A stretch of 64,000 bases of DNA, taken from assembly GCF_947623445.1 (NCBI RefSeq), contig NC_135242.1:16244001-16308000 (forward strand), written 5' to 3'. This stretch comes from Clavelina lepadiformis. Taxonomy: Eukaryota > Chordata > Ascidiacea > Aplousobranchia > Clavelinidae. Under the pieces are notes generated by a model. It saw only the letters and a program-made list of their open reading frames with translations, made no database searches and was not told the DNA's origin. Below, piece by piece: positions 24,801-37,100 of this stretch (its first letter is position 1; each line of letters begins with the position of its first letter). Made by a program: the position numbers and the translations under genes.

Positions 24801-25318
24801 CCGTAGGCAAATATATTAAGGAGCTTAAAAATCTTGCTTCCATCTTGGTCATCTTTCAACTGTAAAAACACAGTTAACATTAAATAATACCTAACAACTG
24901 CATAATAAAATAATTGAAATTTTTTTAATGTAATATAAATTAATTTAATTTTGTCCAGTAAATACTTTGGTCTAAAATATCATATTACGTATACATAGAA
25001 TAATTTTGTAAACAATAAGAGAAGGTAAACATCATAAACAGTAAAATATGCGAGTGCAAAGGTAAAAACTGCAAAATATAAAACTTTGCTATATAACACG
25101 TTTCAAAAACTGACGGCAAATGAATGTGAAAATACCTCCTGAACACATGGAAGGTCTAATAATTCTCCGAAAACGTAGACTCCGCTTGCTTCAAGAACTT
25201 GCTTAATAAGTTCTCTTAAAGCAGCTCCTCTTGTATTTTTTGCTAGCACTAAAAACGGTTCAAGATGCTGATTAGCATTTACTGCATTAGCTAAGCTGCT
25301 TTGAGCATCTGTTTCCAT
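21843..25318 (-). CDS. COPS7: COPS7, COP9 signalosome subunit 7, 6 exons
   Basis: CSN7 is a PCI-domain scaffold subunit of the COP9 signalosome, which removes NEDD8 from cullins. Exons in coding order: 25136-25318, 24692-24859, 23215-23339, 23018-23095, 22750-22855, 21843-22013; 277 codons, 276 aa (human CSN7A 275). Matches include [20 protein letters not shown] and GELLDLPCV at the N-terminus, [33 protein letters not shown], then [20 protein letters not shown] and VDWTIGRDL of the winged-helix half, and [16 protein letters not shown] before a charged C-terminal helix. Vertebrates have two paralogues (7A and 7B). This single copy cannot be assigned to either. Intron 2 (23340-24691) holds a delimited hAT element. 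Very sure of family. Confidence 0.97.
23417..24109. mobile_element. Non-autonomous hAT element, 693 bp, in COPS7 intron
   Basis: The left end CAGCGTGGTCCAAC and the reverse complement of the right end (CAGCGTGGTCCAACCGC) are terminal inverted repeats with GGGCCGC-rich subterminal sequence. The element is flanked by a perfect 8-bp target-site duplication, GCTTAAAT, at 23409-23416 and 24110-24117, the hallmark of hAT transposition. No transposase coding region was recognised inside. Confidence 0.92.
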
Positions 25319-25971
25319 AGCCTATCTTCCAACCACTATAACTATAACAAATAACGTATTACGGCATTAAAATGTGAAACTGCAGAAATTCAAAGTAAAC
25401 AGAAGTCATATAAACATTATTTTTTCCTGTTTATTTCACTGTAAGTAAATCATACAATTAAAAATAGAAGTTTGGTTTGAACGAGCTTAAAAAATAATAA
25501 TTTTAGCTATTTAAGGTTTAATCAGGGCAGCAAAGTCGATCGATTTTCAAGTGAGTTTGAGTTCTGCATTTTGAATTACTTAAGTTCGAATTCAGAAAGA
25601 TTTTTGAATTCCGAGTTCTGCATTTCAATTATTCGAGTTCAGCGGTATCATTAAGCTCGACTTCAAATTTTTCTGATCGATTTTGGGAGTTTATTATAAT
25701 TTCAAGCTGCAAACTTAACAAAGTTTTTATTGTAATGCATATAATAAACCACCAAAGCACAAATGTATGCTATATTAAACCTAAAAGTAGAAACAGTTGG
25801 TGATTTTTCCAAAACTAAATGGAATTGTTTATCTAAAAATTCAAGATACAATAGAACTTATTGAGAACGGCTTTGAATATATATTCATTGATAATGTTGG
25901 TCCGTCTATGAAGTCACTTTTTATTGAAATTGATTATAAGCAAAACAAGGTGCGAATGACCGATTCAAATT

Positions 25972-26137
25972 TCGCTTGAACTGGTGTGCCATATAAATAC
26001 TTTGCCCCAAGGCAAAAACCTTCGGGCAAAGCTTACTGAATGTTACATTGCGCAGTCTTAACAGGTGAGTGAGAAGAGTAAAAAGGGAGGATTGCAAACA
26101 TTACAACAGTATTTATATGGCACACCAGTTCAAGCGA
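25972..26137. mobile_element. Snap-back element with perfect 30-bp inverted arms
   Basis: Positions 25972-26001, beginning TCGCTTGAACTGGTGTGCC, are exactly repeated in inverse orientation at 26108-26137, separated by 106 bp. A perfect 30-bp stem suggests a recent MITE-like insertion. The ends and any target duplication are not certain, because similarity may continue a few bases outward. Confidence 0.7.
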
Positions 26138-26595
26138 GGTAATTTATCTGAACGTCATTAAGGAGAATTCAAGTCCATTCAACAACTGAATTACAAGATC
26201 CCAAAATAAAATTCCAGCATTTCCAAAACAACTCATGACTCGTGACGTAACCGTCACAGTAGCCTATATTGATTATAGAAATTTGTACATACAGTAAAAG
26301 CATTGATTAGGCTTAAAAGACTCCACTCCTCTAAATACAGTGTAATCTACTATATTCTGAGGCTTTTCCCTAGTATCCTCTGTCTACCTATTTGATTAAT
26401 TAAATGGTAATGGATTCCCTGATGTTCTTAAATACCAAATACTCTTTTCGAGCTACTGCCTGCTGCTAGAGTGATAACATTTTTTCTATGGCTTGTATTT
26501 AAAAAAAGGTAAAAAATAAACGATACTTAAAAATGGAACTTGTCAACCCATTTTGTTTTTTTTAAATTGAAGGCGTTTTAAGAATCAGATTATAA

Positions 26596-26830
26596 AGATT
26601 TTTGTCGGGTAAATAGCATATGAACTGCTTTTACAGAGTAAAGAAAAACTATAGCTTAGCTTTTCTTTTACTGCGCTTGGAATTTTATATACTGGACTAT
26701 GAGATGACGTCAGTGATCAGCATAGCATGCGACGTAAATGGATACGAATTCGCGTGGTATCTGCTGTGTTCTACAGAATTGAAAAAAAATTTCTGTCTAT
26801 TATCAGTATGGTTTCAATTCTATTGCTGAT
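26596..26830. mobile_element. Diverged partial copy of the 27,452 inverted-repeat family
   Basis: GCATATGAACTGCTTTTACA and the later GTCAGTGATCAGCATAGCATG...GTGGTATCTG closely parallel GCATATGAATTGCTTTACGC and GTGGTCAGCGTACCATG...GTGGTATCTG in the element at 27,452-27,919. The shared order over about 200 bp indicates a related copy. Its right arm was not delimited. Confidence 0.5.
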
Positions 26831-27451
26831 TACAGACTAGGTTTTGGTGTATGGCATAAACATTACTAACCATACAACAAAATTGGATTAACCAGTCTTC
26901 AGTTGTTAGTAAGGAAAAAATAAGGTCTCCAGTGCTACAAATTGAAAAAATTTGGAAGAATACGAAAATTCCAGCAAGAAAAGAAATTGAAAACGATATT
27001 TGTGAATTTCTTGGTAGTAACTGAATGATTTGCTTGTTTGCTATAGAATGAGCTTTAGTTTCATATTTCTAGAAATGAAACTTTGTCATCTTTATACATT
27101 TTGGGAAATTCCCTTTATCAAAACTTGTCCTTCAGCGTGTGCTAGGATGACTATAGATTTATTAAGGAAATTTTGGGTTGCCTGGTGCATGGACCCGACT
27201 GGAAAGTAGGGCAGTTTTTGACGAGAAATCGTTCGTGCAAAGAGGCGGATTTTAGCATGATGGCGTGCACCGAAGCCTCAATTGTTTTTTATTTATTATT
27301 AAGTGACGTGCAAACGATTCTATCCTTTTCTTTATTTGTTTATTATAACACGGTATTCAATAAACCCTTTCCGAGTTACTTACTGTTACTGTTACCGAGT
27401 TACTGTTTGGATGGCAAAATTTTTTCGATCGCCTATATTCAACAATGAAAA

Positions 27452-27919
27452 ATGGATTTCGTTCCTGTGAGTTGCATATGAATTGCTTTACGCGATAAAA
27501 AAATGTTGAAAACATGTTGCCTAGTTTTTATTTTACAGTGCATCCTATGCACTGAACTAGTTTGGAAAGAAATCACGTTCTGTGGTCAGCGTACCATGTG
27601 ATGTAAAATGTGTAAGAGTTTGTGTGGTATCTGAGGCACGTTTGAATGTAATAATTTAGTTTGTATTTACTTTTAGTTGATAATTTAAACTTTGCTTGAC
27701 ATGCAAAACAAAATTAGCCCTTGTAACATGTCGAAAACTACATGCTAACTCCTATGCATTTTACGTGGCATTCTTTGCTGACACCGTATATAGACGTCAT
27801 ATCATACAAGCCCAGTGCGTACGAATCAAAGCACTTAAGATAAAAACTAGGCAACATATTTTCAATATTTTTTATCGCGTAAAGGAATTCATCTGCAACT
27901 CACCTGAGTGCGAAATCTT
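27452..27919. mobile_element. Inverted-repeat (MITE-like) element, ~470 bp
   Basis: The left arm GAGTTGCATATGAATTGC...CGCGATAAAAAAATGTTG...TTGCCTAGTTTTTAT (27469-27535) pairs with the right arm (27837-27901), whose reverse complement is GAGTTGCAGATGAATTCC...CGCGATAAAAAATATTG...TTGCCTAGTTTTTAT. Weaker pairing continues outward to about 27452 and 27919. It has no coding capacity. Superfamily not determined. Confidence 0.7.
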
Positions 27920-28069
27920 TACAATCCGATGCCTAGAACGTTTATAATTTAAAAGTGAATCAAAGTTGCTCTAAAATTTCCATTGCTAAGTTTAGGCGAC
28001 CGAAAAAATCTTATCACCCAAAAAAAATGGCGGCAGTATAACGGAAAAGGTCTATTTCTTCTATGGAAG

Positions 28070-28113
28070 CAAAAGTGGTCCACTGAGACAAAAAGGTTGA
28101 ACACCACTGCTAT
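28070..28113. mobile_element. Solitary hAT-like terminus
   Basis: The reverse complement of the right part reads CAGTGGTGTTCAACCTTTTT then CAGTGGACCAC, matching the CAGnGnTGnnCAAC type of hAT end seen elsewhere in the window. No partner end with a matching 8-bp duplication was found, so this is likely a broken element. Confidence 0.45.
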
Positions 28114-28192
28114 AGGCTACTCTAACACTCCACACCTAGCATACCACCCTATTGGTTAAACAAATTAAATTTATTGTTACTATGTTAGTACA

Positions 28193-31100
28193 ATGCTGAA
28201 GGTTTTTTCTGCATCAGCAAGTCAACGAAGTCAGATATACAGAGTGTTATGTATTCCTCAGTGCAGTCATTCAAAAACGAATTCAGAATGGGATAGAAAG
28301 CAAAAGCAATACCGAAGACTACTAAAACAACAAACTGTAAATGAGAGCTTGAAACTTGCATTGGTACGACATCAGTTCATAAGTGGTATTGTAATTAAAT
28401 AGTGAGAATGACCATTTTCACTTTTTCTTAAAAATGGATTATTATTTATAACAACTAATTTTTAACTAATTTCTTCTCAGTTGCTCTCTCACTGTTTCAG
28501 CAAATCTTGATTAAATGTGGTTGTATTTTTACTTCTGGTAGTATAAAGTATATCAAAAGTTTTATTAGGCTCTGATTTTAGTTTTAGCAACTACTAAAAC
28601 TAAAAGTACTAGTGATACATAATTGAACTAGTAGAGCTATGTTGCACAACTATAGTTTTCCATTCTATCAATTTTTTCAGAAAAAAGCCCCATCTCCAAC
28701 ACATCAAGCAGCTCGGTTTGACGAATATGAATACACTGGCTCTACTGTGCCAGGAGAAAAGAAAGGTATGTAGGCCTACGCATATGTACAATTATACATG
28801 AAATTTTTTACGTTGTTTAGTAAAATTTATGATTATCAATTGTCGTTATCAATTGATATTAATTGGATTTCCCAAAATTAATGCAACCAAACTCTTTCTC
28901 TTAAGCAGTTGTTAAATTTAAAATATTTTCAATCGTATCCATATCTTGATCGGAATTAAAGTTAAGCCTTTTTCAAGTTTTGAACGACAATAATAGTAGC
29001 TTAATATTCAGCAAAGTGTTATTTTTTGTCAGATGTTAGCATTCCATTGCAGCCTTTCTACAGCCCAGTATTTGTTGAAAAATGCTGGTATGATTGGTGG
29101 AAACAGAAAGGTTTCTTTTCACCAAAGAATTATATTGCACAAAATAGTGCTGAAGAAGAATCTTTCAGCATGGTAATTCCCCCACCCAATGTCACAGGAA
29201 AGTTGCATTTAGGTCATGCATTGACTACAGCTATAGAAGATACAATAGTGAGACGGTATGCTGAATTTAAGCTAAATGATAGAAGTCGGTTAGGTTTTTA
29301 ATATGACCCATTATTATTTGGTCAATTTTCTACCTTTTAAGCTGTGCTCTTCAATTTCATTTAATTAAAATAATAAGCTAACTTTGTTATTATTGTTGCA
29401 GCCAAAGGATGTTGGGGAAAAAAGTTCTTTGGCTGCCTGGTTCTGACCATGCAGGAATTGCGACTCAAATGGTTGTTGAAAGAGAAATTGATAGAATACA
29501 TGGGAAGTCACGATATGAAATAGGTCGTGACAAATTTATAAATGCTATATGGAAGTGGAGAAATAGGTAACATGTTCAAAAAACTTAAAAACGGCCTTTG
29601 TCATTTTTAGTTTTGCTTTCTGTGACAACCTCATCTTTTTCACAATCTATTGTCTTAGCATCTTCAAGTACTGTGTTTTGTATTAAGCAAGGGAAATGAC
29701 ATATTCAACCAGCTTGAGCGACTTGGTGCTTCTCTTGATTGGGGTAGACAGGTATTTACACTGGATGAGAAATATACACATGCTGTAGAAGAAGCCTTTA
29801 TCAGGTGTCTTTATTGATTATATGCCATGAAGTTATAGTTTTGTATTTATTGTAATGAATTATGCTGTGCAAGGTAAATACATTTAAAGCAGCTTGATAT
29901 AACCATTGGTAATATGACCTGGGCCACTTCTAGACTTCACTTTGGCATGGTTCCGAATTTTTTCATATAAATATATCTGTTTGATATCACCAAACTTCAG
30001 ATTTTTATGACCACTTTCTATCACCTCACCTATAGTTTTTCAATCAATCACATACTACCTCACAGCATTTGTGAATTACTGTTGAACTTTATGGACATCA
30101 CTCTTCAATTCTTATTTTATCTTTTGCACATTGGAGTTTTCTGGCTATGTGCAATTTACCACATATTTTTTTGCAAGCATGCTCTGTGCTACACAACAGT
30201 TCATGTCAATCCATAACGCAGTCAATTCTTTCTTGATTGAGGTTTTTGGCATAAAACATGCAGCTTTTCTGCAAATGAACATTTTTTAACCAATTTAACC
30301 AATTTTGCAATGATATAGTAATATCTAACCGTTACACTTATCTTATCAAGAGAATACCATGTATGCTGATATAAGATTCAACTATTGATTGCTACTGAAT
30401 CTGTGTCTGAGAATTACCTTGTAACTAGTAGCCAACTCATCACCACAATAAACTCTGAGTAACATAGTATATTGAACATAATATACTGTGCCTTATATTG
30501 TCACTTGACTTGAACTCGGATGATTGACTCACCACACCATGATTGACACATTAATACATTAGCATGGAGATTGAACACAATCCAAAGAAGCAAATAATAC
30601 CAAACTTACTAACTTATACCCAATCAGTTATTATGTAATTATATTGGCTTTTTTCTAAATTTGCTCCTTTATTAGCTAATAATTTAATCCTATTATAGTA
30701 ACACAGGGGTGGGCAATTATTTTTTCCATTGGGCCTCATAAGAAGCAGAAATATTTGGGAGGGCCAAGCCTAAAGGCTGAACTCAATTCTGCATAATATT
30801 AATTGTATTTCTTAATAAAAAGCAGTAAATAGCATTGTTTTGACAAGTTGGTAAGAGTAGGCAATATATATGATATAATTAAGCAATGAAAAAGTGAAGT
30901 TGCCTATTATTTATGCAATGAAATTTCCCAGAGCAATGGCAAACAAAATAAGAACACTTTTTTTAGGAACACATCATATATGAGTGAACATTTTCATTCA
31001 CATTCACTGCAAAACACATAGTGGGTTTCAAATACTGTTTGAAAGAGGTTCTTAGCATTCTAAAATACGTCACAATATTGTCTTTGTGCTTCAAACATCA

Positions 31101-34100
31101 AGCAAGGCACATTATGTTGAACTGTCACTGTACATCACTGAACGGTGATTCAGGGAAAAAGGCTTCTAAAGAAAGAGGCCCAGTTCACTGCTAGTTGATG
31201 CCTTTCAGCATCAGTCAAATTTTTGTAATTTTCTGCATGTTTCGTGTCGTAATGCTGTCTCAAATTGTAGTCCTTAAACACGACAATCTGCTCCCCGCAA
31301 ACTAAACACACGGCTTCACCTCCGACTTCAGTAAATAAATACTTAGCAATCCATTTTTTGTTGAAAACCCTGCAATCTGCATCTACCTTTCTTTTTTAGC
31401 GTGAGCGGATATTTTTAAGACTAAAGTCGTCTTCAAACCTGCACAGCTGACAACGACCTAATCATAAGTACGTCTTGGTTATTGGGTATTGTTTCCAAGG
31501 CTAGGTATTGGGTCATTATGTACGCGAACAAAAACAACTTCAAAATAAAAGCAATTCAGCTTTAGTTCATGCATAAGGTATAATCAGAAAATATCTTTAT
31601 ATTATCATTTCCAATTACCGCAACCTTATAAGGGCCGGTCAGAGTCAACCAAAGGGCTGTGTGTGGCCCGTGGGCCGTACAATGCCCAGGTTTGTAGTAA
31701 CACAAAACATTGCACCGTACATTGCTTGCCACATGATGTTGCTAGGTTGCAAGTAATATAGCAGTTTACGCTCAATGAGCCAGCGCTCACCACACCAATA
31801 ACAATTTTTTGTCCTGTTGTTGCAAACTTTGATGATCCACGTCTGGTTTTGGTGGCTTTGTATGTTGTGACCATTCATGCTGTGAAGCCAAAACGGTCAG
31901 GTCTTAAGGTTGTAGCATTAAGTGGTTTCTCCAGTATATATTAAATTTTTGTATGAAATTATTTGTAACAATGTAAGTGTATTATTAGTCTACTAGCTGG
32001 TACTGTTTCCAATTAAAAACATACATTGCCATGTCCTCTATTGCTATGCAGATTACACAGGGAGGGCCTAATTTATAGAGACGAGCGATGCGTAAACTGG
32101 TCTTGCCAGTTACAGTCAACCCTTTCTGATTTGGAAGTTGATTGTACCATGTTAGATGAACCAACTGCTATTAATTTGCCGGGTTATTCCTTTCCAGTGC
32201 AATTTGGGGTCATGCACAAACTTGCCTACAAATTAGCATCAAGTGTAGGTAAGTTGACAGTAAAACGATTTCATTGAAAAATCGTGTTGGCTTGCTTATT
32301 CACACAAACCTTTCTACTTCTACAAAAATATTAAATGACAAAGTTTAAGATATTTGAAGAAAGATTTTGTTATAAAAATATAGTTGTAGAACTGAAGCTA
32401 GGAAAAATGACTTTACCACTACCAAGATAGGATTCTCCATGAAATATGTGGTTTCATGTCTCATGTTTTTTTTTTGTTTTGGTTGATGGAGATTTAGTTT
32501 TCTATGTCAACATGTTCCTAACGTGAAAAACTGAATGTTTTGAGAAACTATTGTTTGCAAGTTATTTAGTGGTGATTTGAATATCAATGTCATGGCAGTG
32601 TTTGTAGCATATTTTGTGGTTATAGGCATAGGTTATAGATCCAATATATTTGTTCTATGGTCTGATTCTTGTCCATTCCATGCATAGAACAAAGTAACTT
32701 GTTCCTGTTCTAGTTGCTGTCATTTTCTCTTTTAACCAGAGTATTTAGAAAAGGAATTTTGTAAATAACTTTTTACTGCTTGGTAAATTTGACTGAGCTC
32801 TGAATGTTGTTGAGGAGCTTAAATAAAGGCTCCATGTCAGCTTGATTTTAAAAGCCGAAAAAAAAACGTTTCTGTTTTGGCTTGGTTAATCTTATCATAT
32901 ATGCAGTGCTGAAGTGGATGAAATAACATTTAAGTTCTTATTAGGTGATATAACTGAGATAGTGGTGGCAACAACACGCCTTGAAACCGTGCTGGCGGAT
33001 GCAGCCATTGCTGTTAACCCCAATGATTCCAGGTATTTCAGGGATAATAATTCTCCTGTTGGCTGTTATTATACAGTACCTTATTCTACGTCCAATTTTA
33101 ATGGTTTAGTTCATGATGTAAATTTTCTATGAATAACTTGACAATCAGTTTAGAGTAATAAATTTTGCTTGAGATATTCCTCAGTGATTGGCCGCCATGT
33201 AAAGCATCCCTTATGGCAAAACAAACATCTTCCTATAATTGCTGATTATGCTGTTGATATGGAGCTTGGTACAGGTATTCATTTGTTCATGTATCTTTCT
33301 AACTAGCTTGTTTCAAGCTGCTTAAAGCTTTTTCAAACTCAAAGGCCATAGGCTCATAGCTACACTAAAGCCAAAATTAAATATAGCAAAATAACAAATC
33401 AAGTCTTGATTTCTTTGTAGGAGCTTTGAAGGTGACACCTGCACATGACTTCACTGATTTTGAAATTGGCAAACGTCACGATTTACCATTTGAAACATGC
33501 TTTAATCCTGACGGTACGGTTTGGTTTCAACCAGTGTATTCCAAAAACAAAAAAGCAAGGGATTTCTCCGGCTTAAATGGTCTACCTAGATTTGTTGCAA
33601 GGGAAAGGATACTTGACTACCTCACCAACTGTAATTTATACAGGTACATACTTATGTTTGCAAAAAAATTTTTTTTTTCAAAACTGAAATTGTTGTTTAT
33701 GTTGCAGAGGATCATATCCACATCAAGTAATGTTACGCACATGCAATCGAACAGGAGATGTGGTGGAACCAATGATAAAAAAGCAATGGTTTGTGAGGTA
33801 TGAAATACAGTGATAAACCTTCCATGGTTCTAAGACTAGTATTTTTAATATAGCAGTTTTATGTATTTCTTTAAATACTTTGCTTTATACTACATTTGTC
33901 AAAAACATTTTTTTTTCTTGAAGTGTTACTTCTGTTTGTAGGATTTCTGAATTAGCTAAAGAAGCAATAAATGCCGTTGAAAAGGGACAGATAAATTTAA
34001 TTCAAAAAGAAATGTTTATTAAGCAATGGAAAAACTGGCTTAACACTACAGGAGATTGGTGTATATCACGCCAGATTTGGTGGGGTCACCAAGTACCTTC

Positions 34101-37100
34101 GTATGAATGTACCAATGTACACACAAAGTGAGTTTTGAAAGTTTTTATTTTTGGTACGTTTGTTTTTTGCATATAACGTTTTTAATAATTTCATGCCATA
34201 TAGCACTACTCAATCGTGTATTTTATTATAGTGCTTTTTTATCACAATTAATGTTTTGCTAATAGTTACTTTACTTGTTAGGGAGTGCATGTGGTTTTCT
34301 GCTCATAATCAGCTACAAGCTCAAGAAGAAGCAATGGAAGCATTTTCAGTGTCATCTGCATCTGATATACATATCAAACGGGATAATGATGTTCTAGATA
34401 CATGGTTTTCATCTGCACTTTTCCCTTTTGCATCTTTGGGCTGGCCAACAGAAACAGAAGATTATAAAAAGTAATTAAAAATGATAGCCAAGGTCAGTTC
34501 TTTAGAGTTAATGAGCTACATTTAAATCTTTCAGGTTTTATCCATTAAGCTTGATGGAGACTGGAAGTGATCTTATCTTTTTTTGGGTTGCTCGTATGGC
34601 AATGATGGGATTAAAATTGACTGGAAAGGTGAGCGGTTGAAACTGCTGATACAGATTTTGTTGTGTGCTTTGACAGGTTAAAATTCACATAAATAAGACC
34701 ACTATGTTTGTTTAAATCTGTCTGATGAAATCAATGCCACGGTTGTTAATGATATTGCAACAATATTATAGTAATGGAGTGTCCCTAAGTTGGAATAATT
34801 CAAATGTAACTGAGAAGAAATTTTAAATGATATTAATTTTTGTTGTTGAAAATATTTACAGTTGAAAGGACGTATTATTTTGTCAAACTCTTTATACCAG
34901 AAACACTCCCACTATAACGACTAGTCACTAAGCCACTAAATGTGTTTCGTCATCCTAATGCCACGTTGCTTATGGAGACCAGAATCAAATAAAAGCCACC
35001 AGTAGCCTACTGCTTGACCAGATTAAAAACAAATCATGCGTAAAGCAAGATACAACTGAGACTCCAGCATAAAATTTACCAGGTATTGGTCAAACGCCTA
35101 ACATAGAATGAAATCAACCACTTAGGTATTCGAACAGTGTTCCCCGCCTTGCAAAGAGGCTAAAAGTGCTCACTTACAACGAGTACGAAGTACACACCAA
35201 CACTGGGTGACGTATAAGATTAAAAACTACTATATATACTACTATAAGATTAAAAAGTGAAAAAATATCAAACAAATATGTGTGAAAACATAAAAGCTCA
35301 TGTCTGGTATATGCAACCTGTGTCCTATAGATGTAATAATGCAAATTTCAATACTGTATTTGGTCTCTATCTCATTGTTTTTATGGTCTCATTTTTTAAA
35401 CACAAAATTACAAATATCTAATATCAATAGATTTCTATGTAGTTTTCATTACAGTTTGATTACTTTTATATTTTTAGGTGCCTTTTGAAAATGTTCTATT
35501 TCATCCTATGGTTCGTGATAAATATGGTAGAAAAATGAGCAAATCTGTTGGAAATGTTATTGACCCATTACATGTTATTGATGGCGTTTTGTTGAAGGTA
35601 AAACATGTTACAGTACAAAATGTAGCTTTTTCATCTGTTTTAATAATCTGTGTGTGTGTAATATTAGTAGCAACTGGTTTATTATAGTGAGGGCTCGGGA
35701 CTTTAATTAAAAAAAGTAGAATTGTTCCCGTTTTGAAACCAGTCTAAAATTCTTGGAATGACCTATGGGACCTATGCTTTAATTCGTGATATGGACCCAA
35801 GCTTAAATATTTTATTTAAGTAAAAAAAGTAAATGAAACAAACAATTTCACATCATTTTCACTGCATTTTTACCGTAATGTAAATCATGGATGATCAAGA
35901 TGTAACATAGATGTCACAATTTTACAAAAGTAAAATAGTATCATACTTATTATTATAAGAAGCTGCAGAGCTGTTTTTCGTTAGAAATTAGGAATGATCA
36001 GAATCTCTTATATTAGGCCAATTCAAATTTTAGAACACTTTGTTTGTTACATGTGCAATCAGTTGTTTGTTGTGCTAGTTTTAAATGCATCATAAATATA
36101 GTTGTAAGGCTCTGTTTAACACTTAGCAGTAGATTTTAATTTCGTTTTTTTCTTATCTGAAAATAGCTGATAAATAAAAGTAAATACAAAAAATTATTGT
36201 AAATTACAGATTAATTTTAACAAATACATTTACAAAGATCAGTGCATTCGAGAGAATGATATTAACAATTTCATCTATAAAAGCATTGCATGCACTTAAC
36301 ATACACTTTTAATAACCTCAGCTCTTACTTTTGATGCATCTAATAATAATTGATTTGAAGCAAGACATGTTTTAGCCCTTCTTTGGCTATGTTTCTCTGT
36401 TGGTCTTTTGGATGGAGAAATGTATTCCCAGAACTGTTAATCTATGATTTATTACTGTATGATCAAAAAAAGGTATGAGTTACGCTAAAAACCTTAGAAG
36501 AGATTAAAAAACGCTCAAAGGCGCTTCACAGAAAATGATATATGCTAGAATATAAATGATAAGTATGGCGATTTTTTTTGACTTGTCAAAAAAAGTCAAA
36601 AATTGGTCAAATTTATAGCGTTAGGTCAAAAATTGTCAAAATTGTTTACAAATTGCATTTTCATGGTGTCGTAGAGGTTGCATTGTCAGTGAACTTTTCA
36701 TTTTACACATTGTAGCCTACATACTGTTGTAAATGGCCCATTTTGTACTTATTGTGAATCATAAACCATTAAGTGAAATAATTAGGTTGATATGGTGTGA
36801 TGCTCAACACACCTCAAAATGTGTAAAATTTTTGGCTCTAAGTCATTTTGCGGCAGCTGTAGGTTAGGTGCAGCTCTTGTTTCAGTTTTGCTTTAGATAC
36901 TTCATGTATCTTTAGTTTAGACAAATGTATTGAACAGTTTTTGTTGTGTCTTAGCTGCAGTTTTTTGGCAGTGATTTGTAATTAGCTCATTTCCCTTTTC
37001 ATAATAGGCTAGGTCTGTGTTCAGATTTTTGCCCTTCTTTACTACAATCAACTTTAACTTTTTGTACAATAATGCGTAATTTAACTACTTGAGTTCTTCA

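Larger units (their letters stand above)
25319..28192. other. Divergent intergenic spacer COPS7 | VARS2 with inverted-repeat elements
   Basis: This 2.9 kb between the two start codons must contain both promoters, but I could not pinpoint a core promoter. It holds a semi-repetitive GAGTTCTGCATTTTGAATT-type stretch near 25,550-25,670, a snap-back element at 25,972-26,137 and two copies of another inverted-repeat family (about 26,600-26,830 and 27,452-27,919). It also holds a solitary hAT-like end near 28,075-28,113. Confidence 0.5.
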
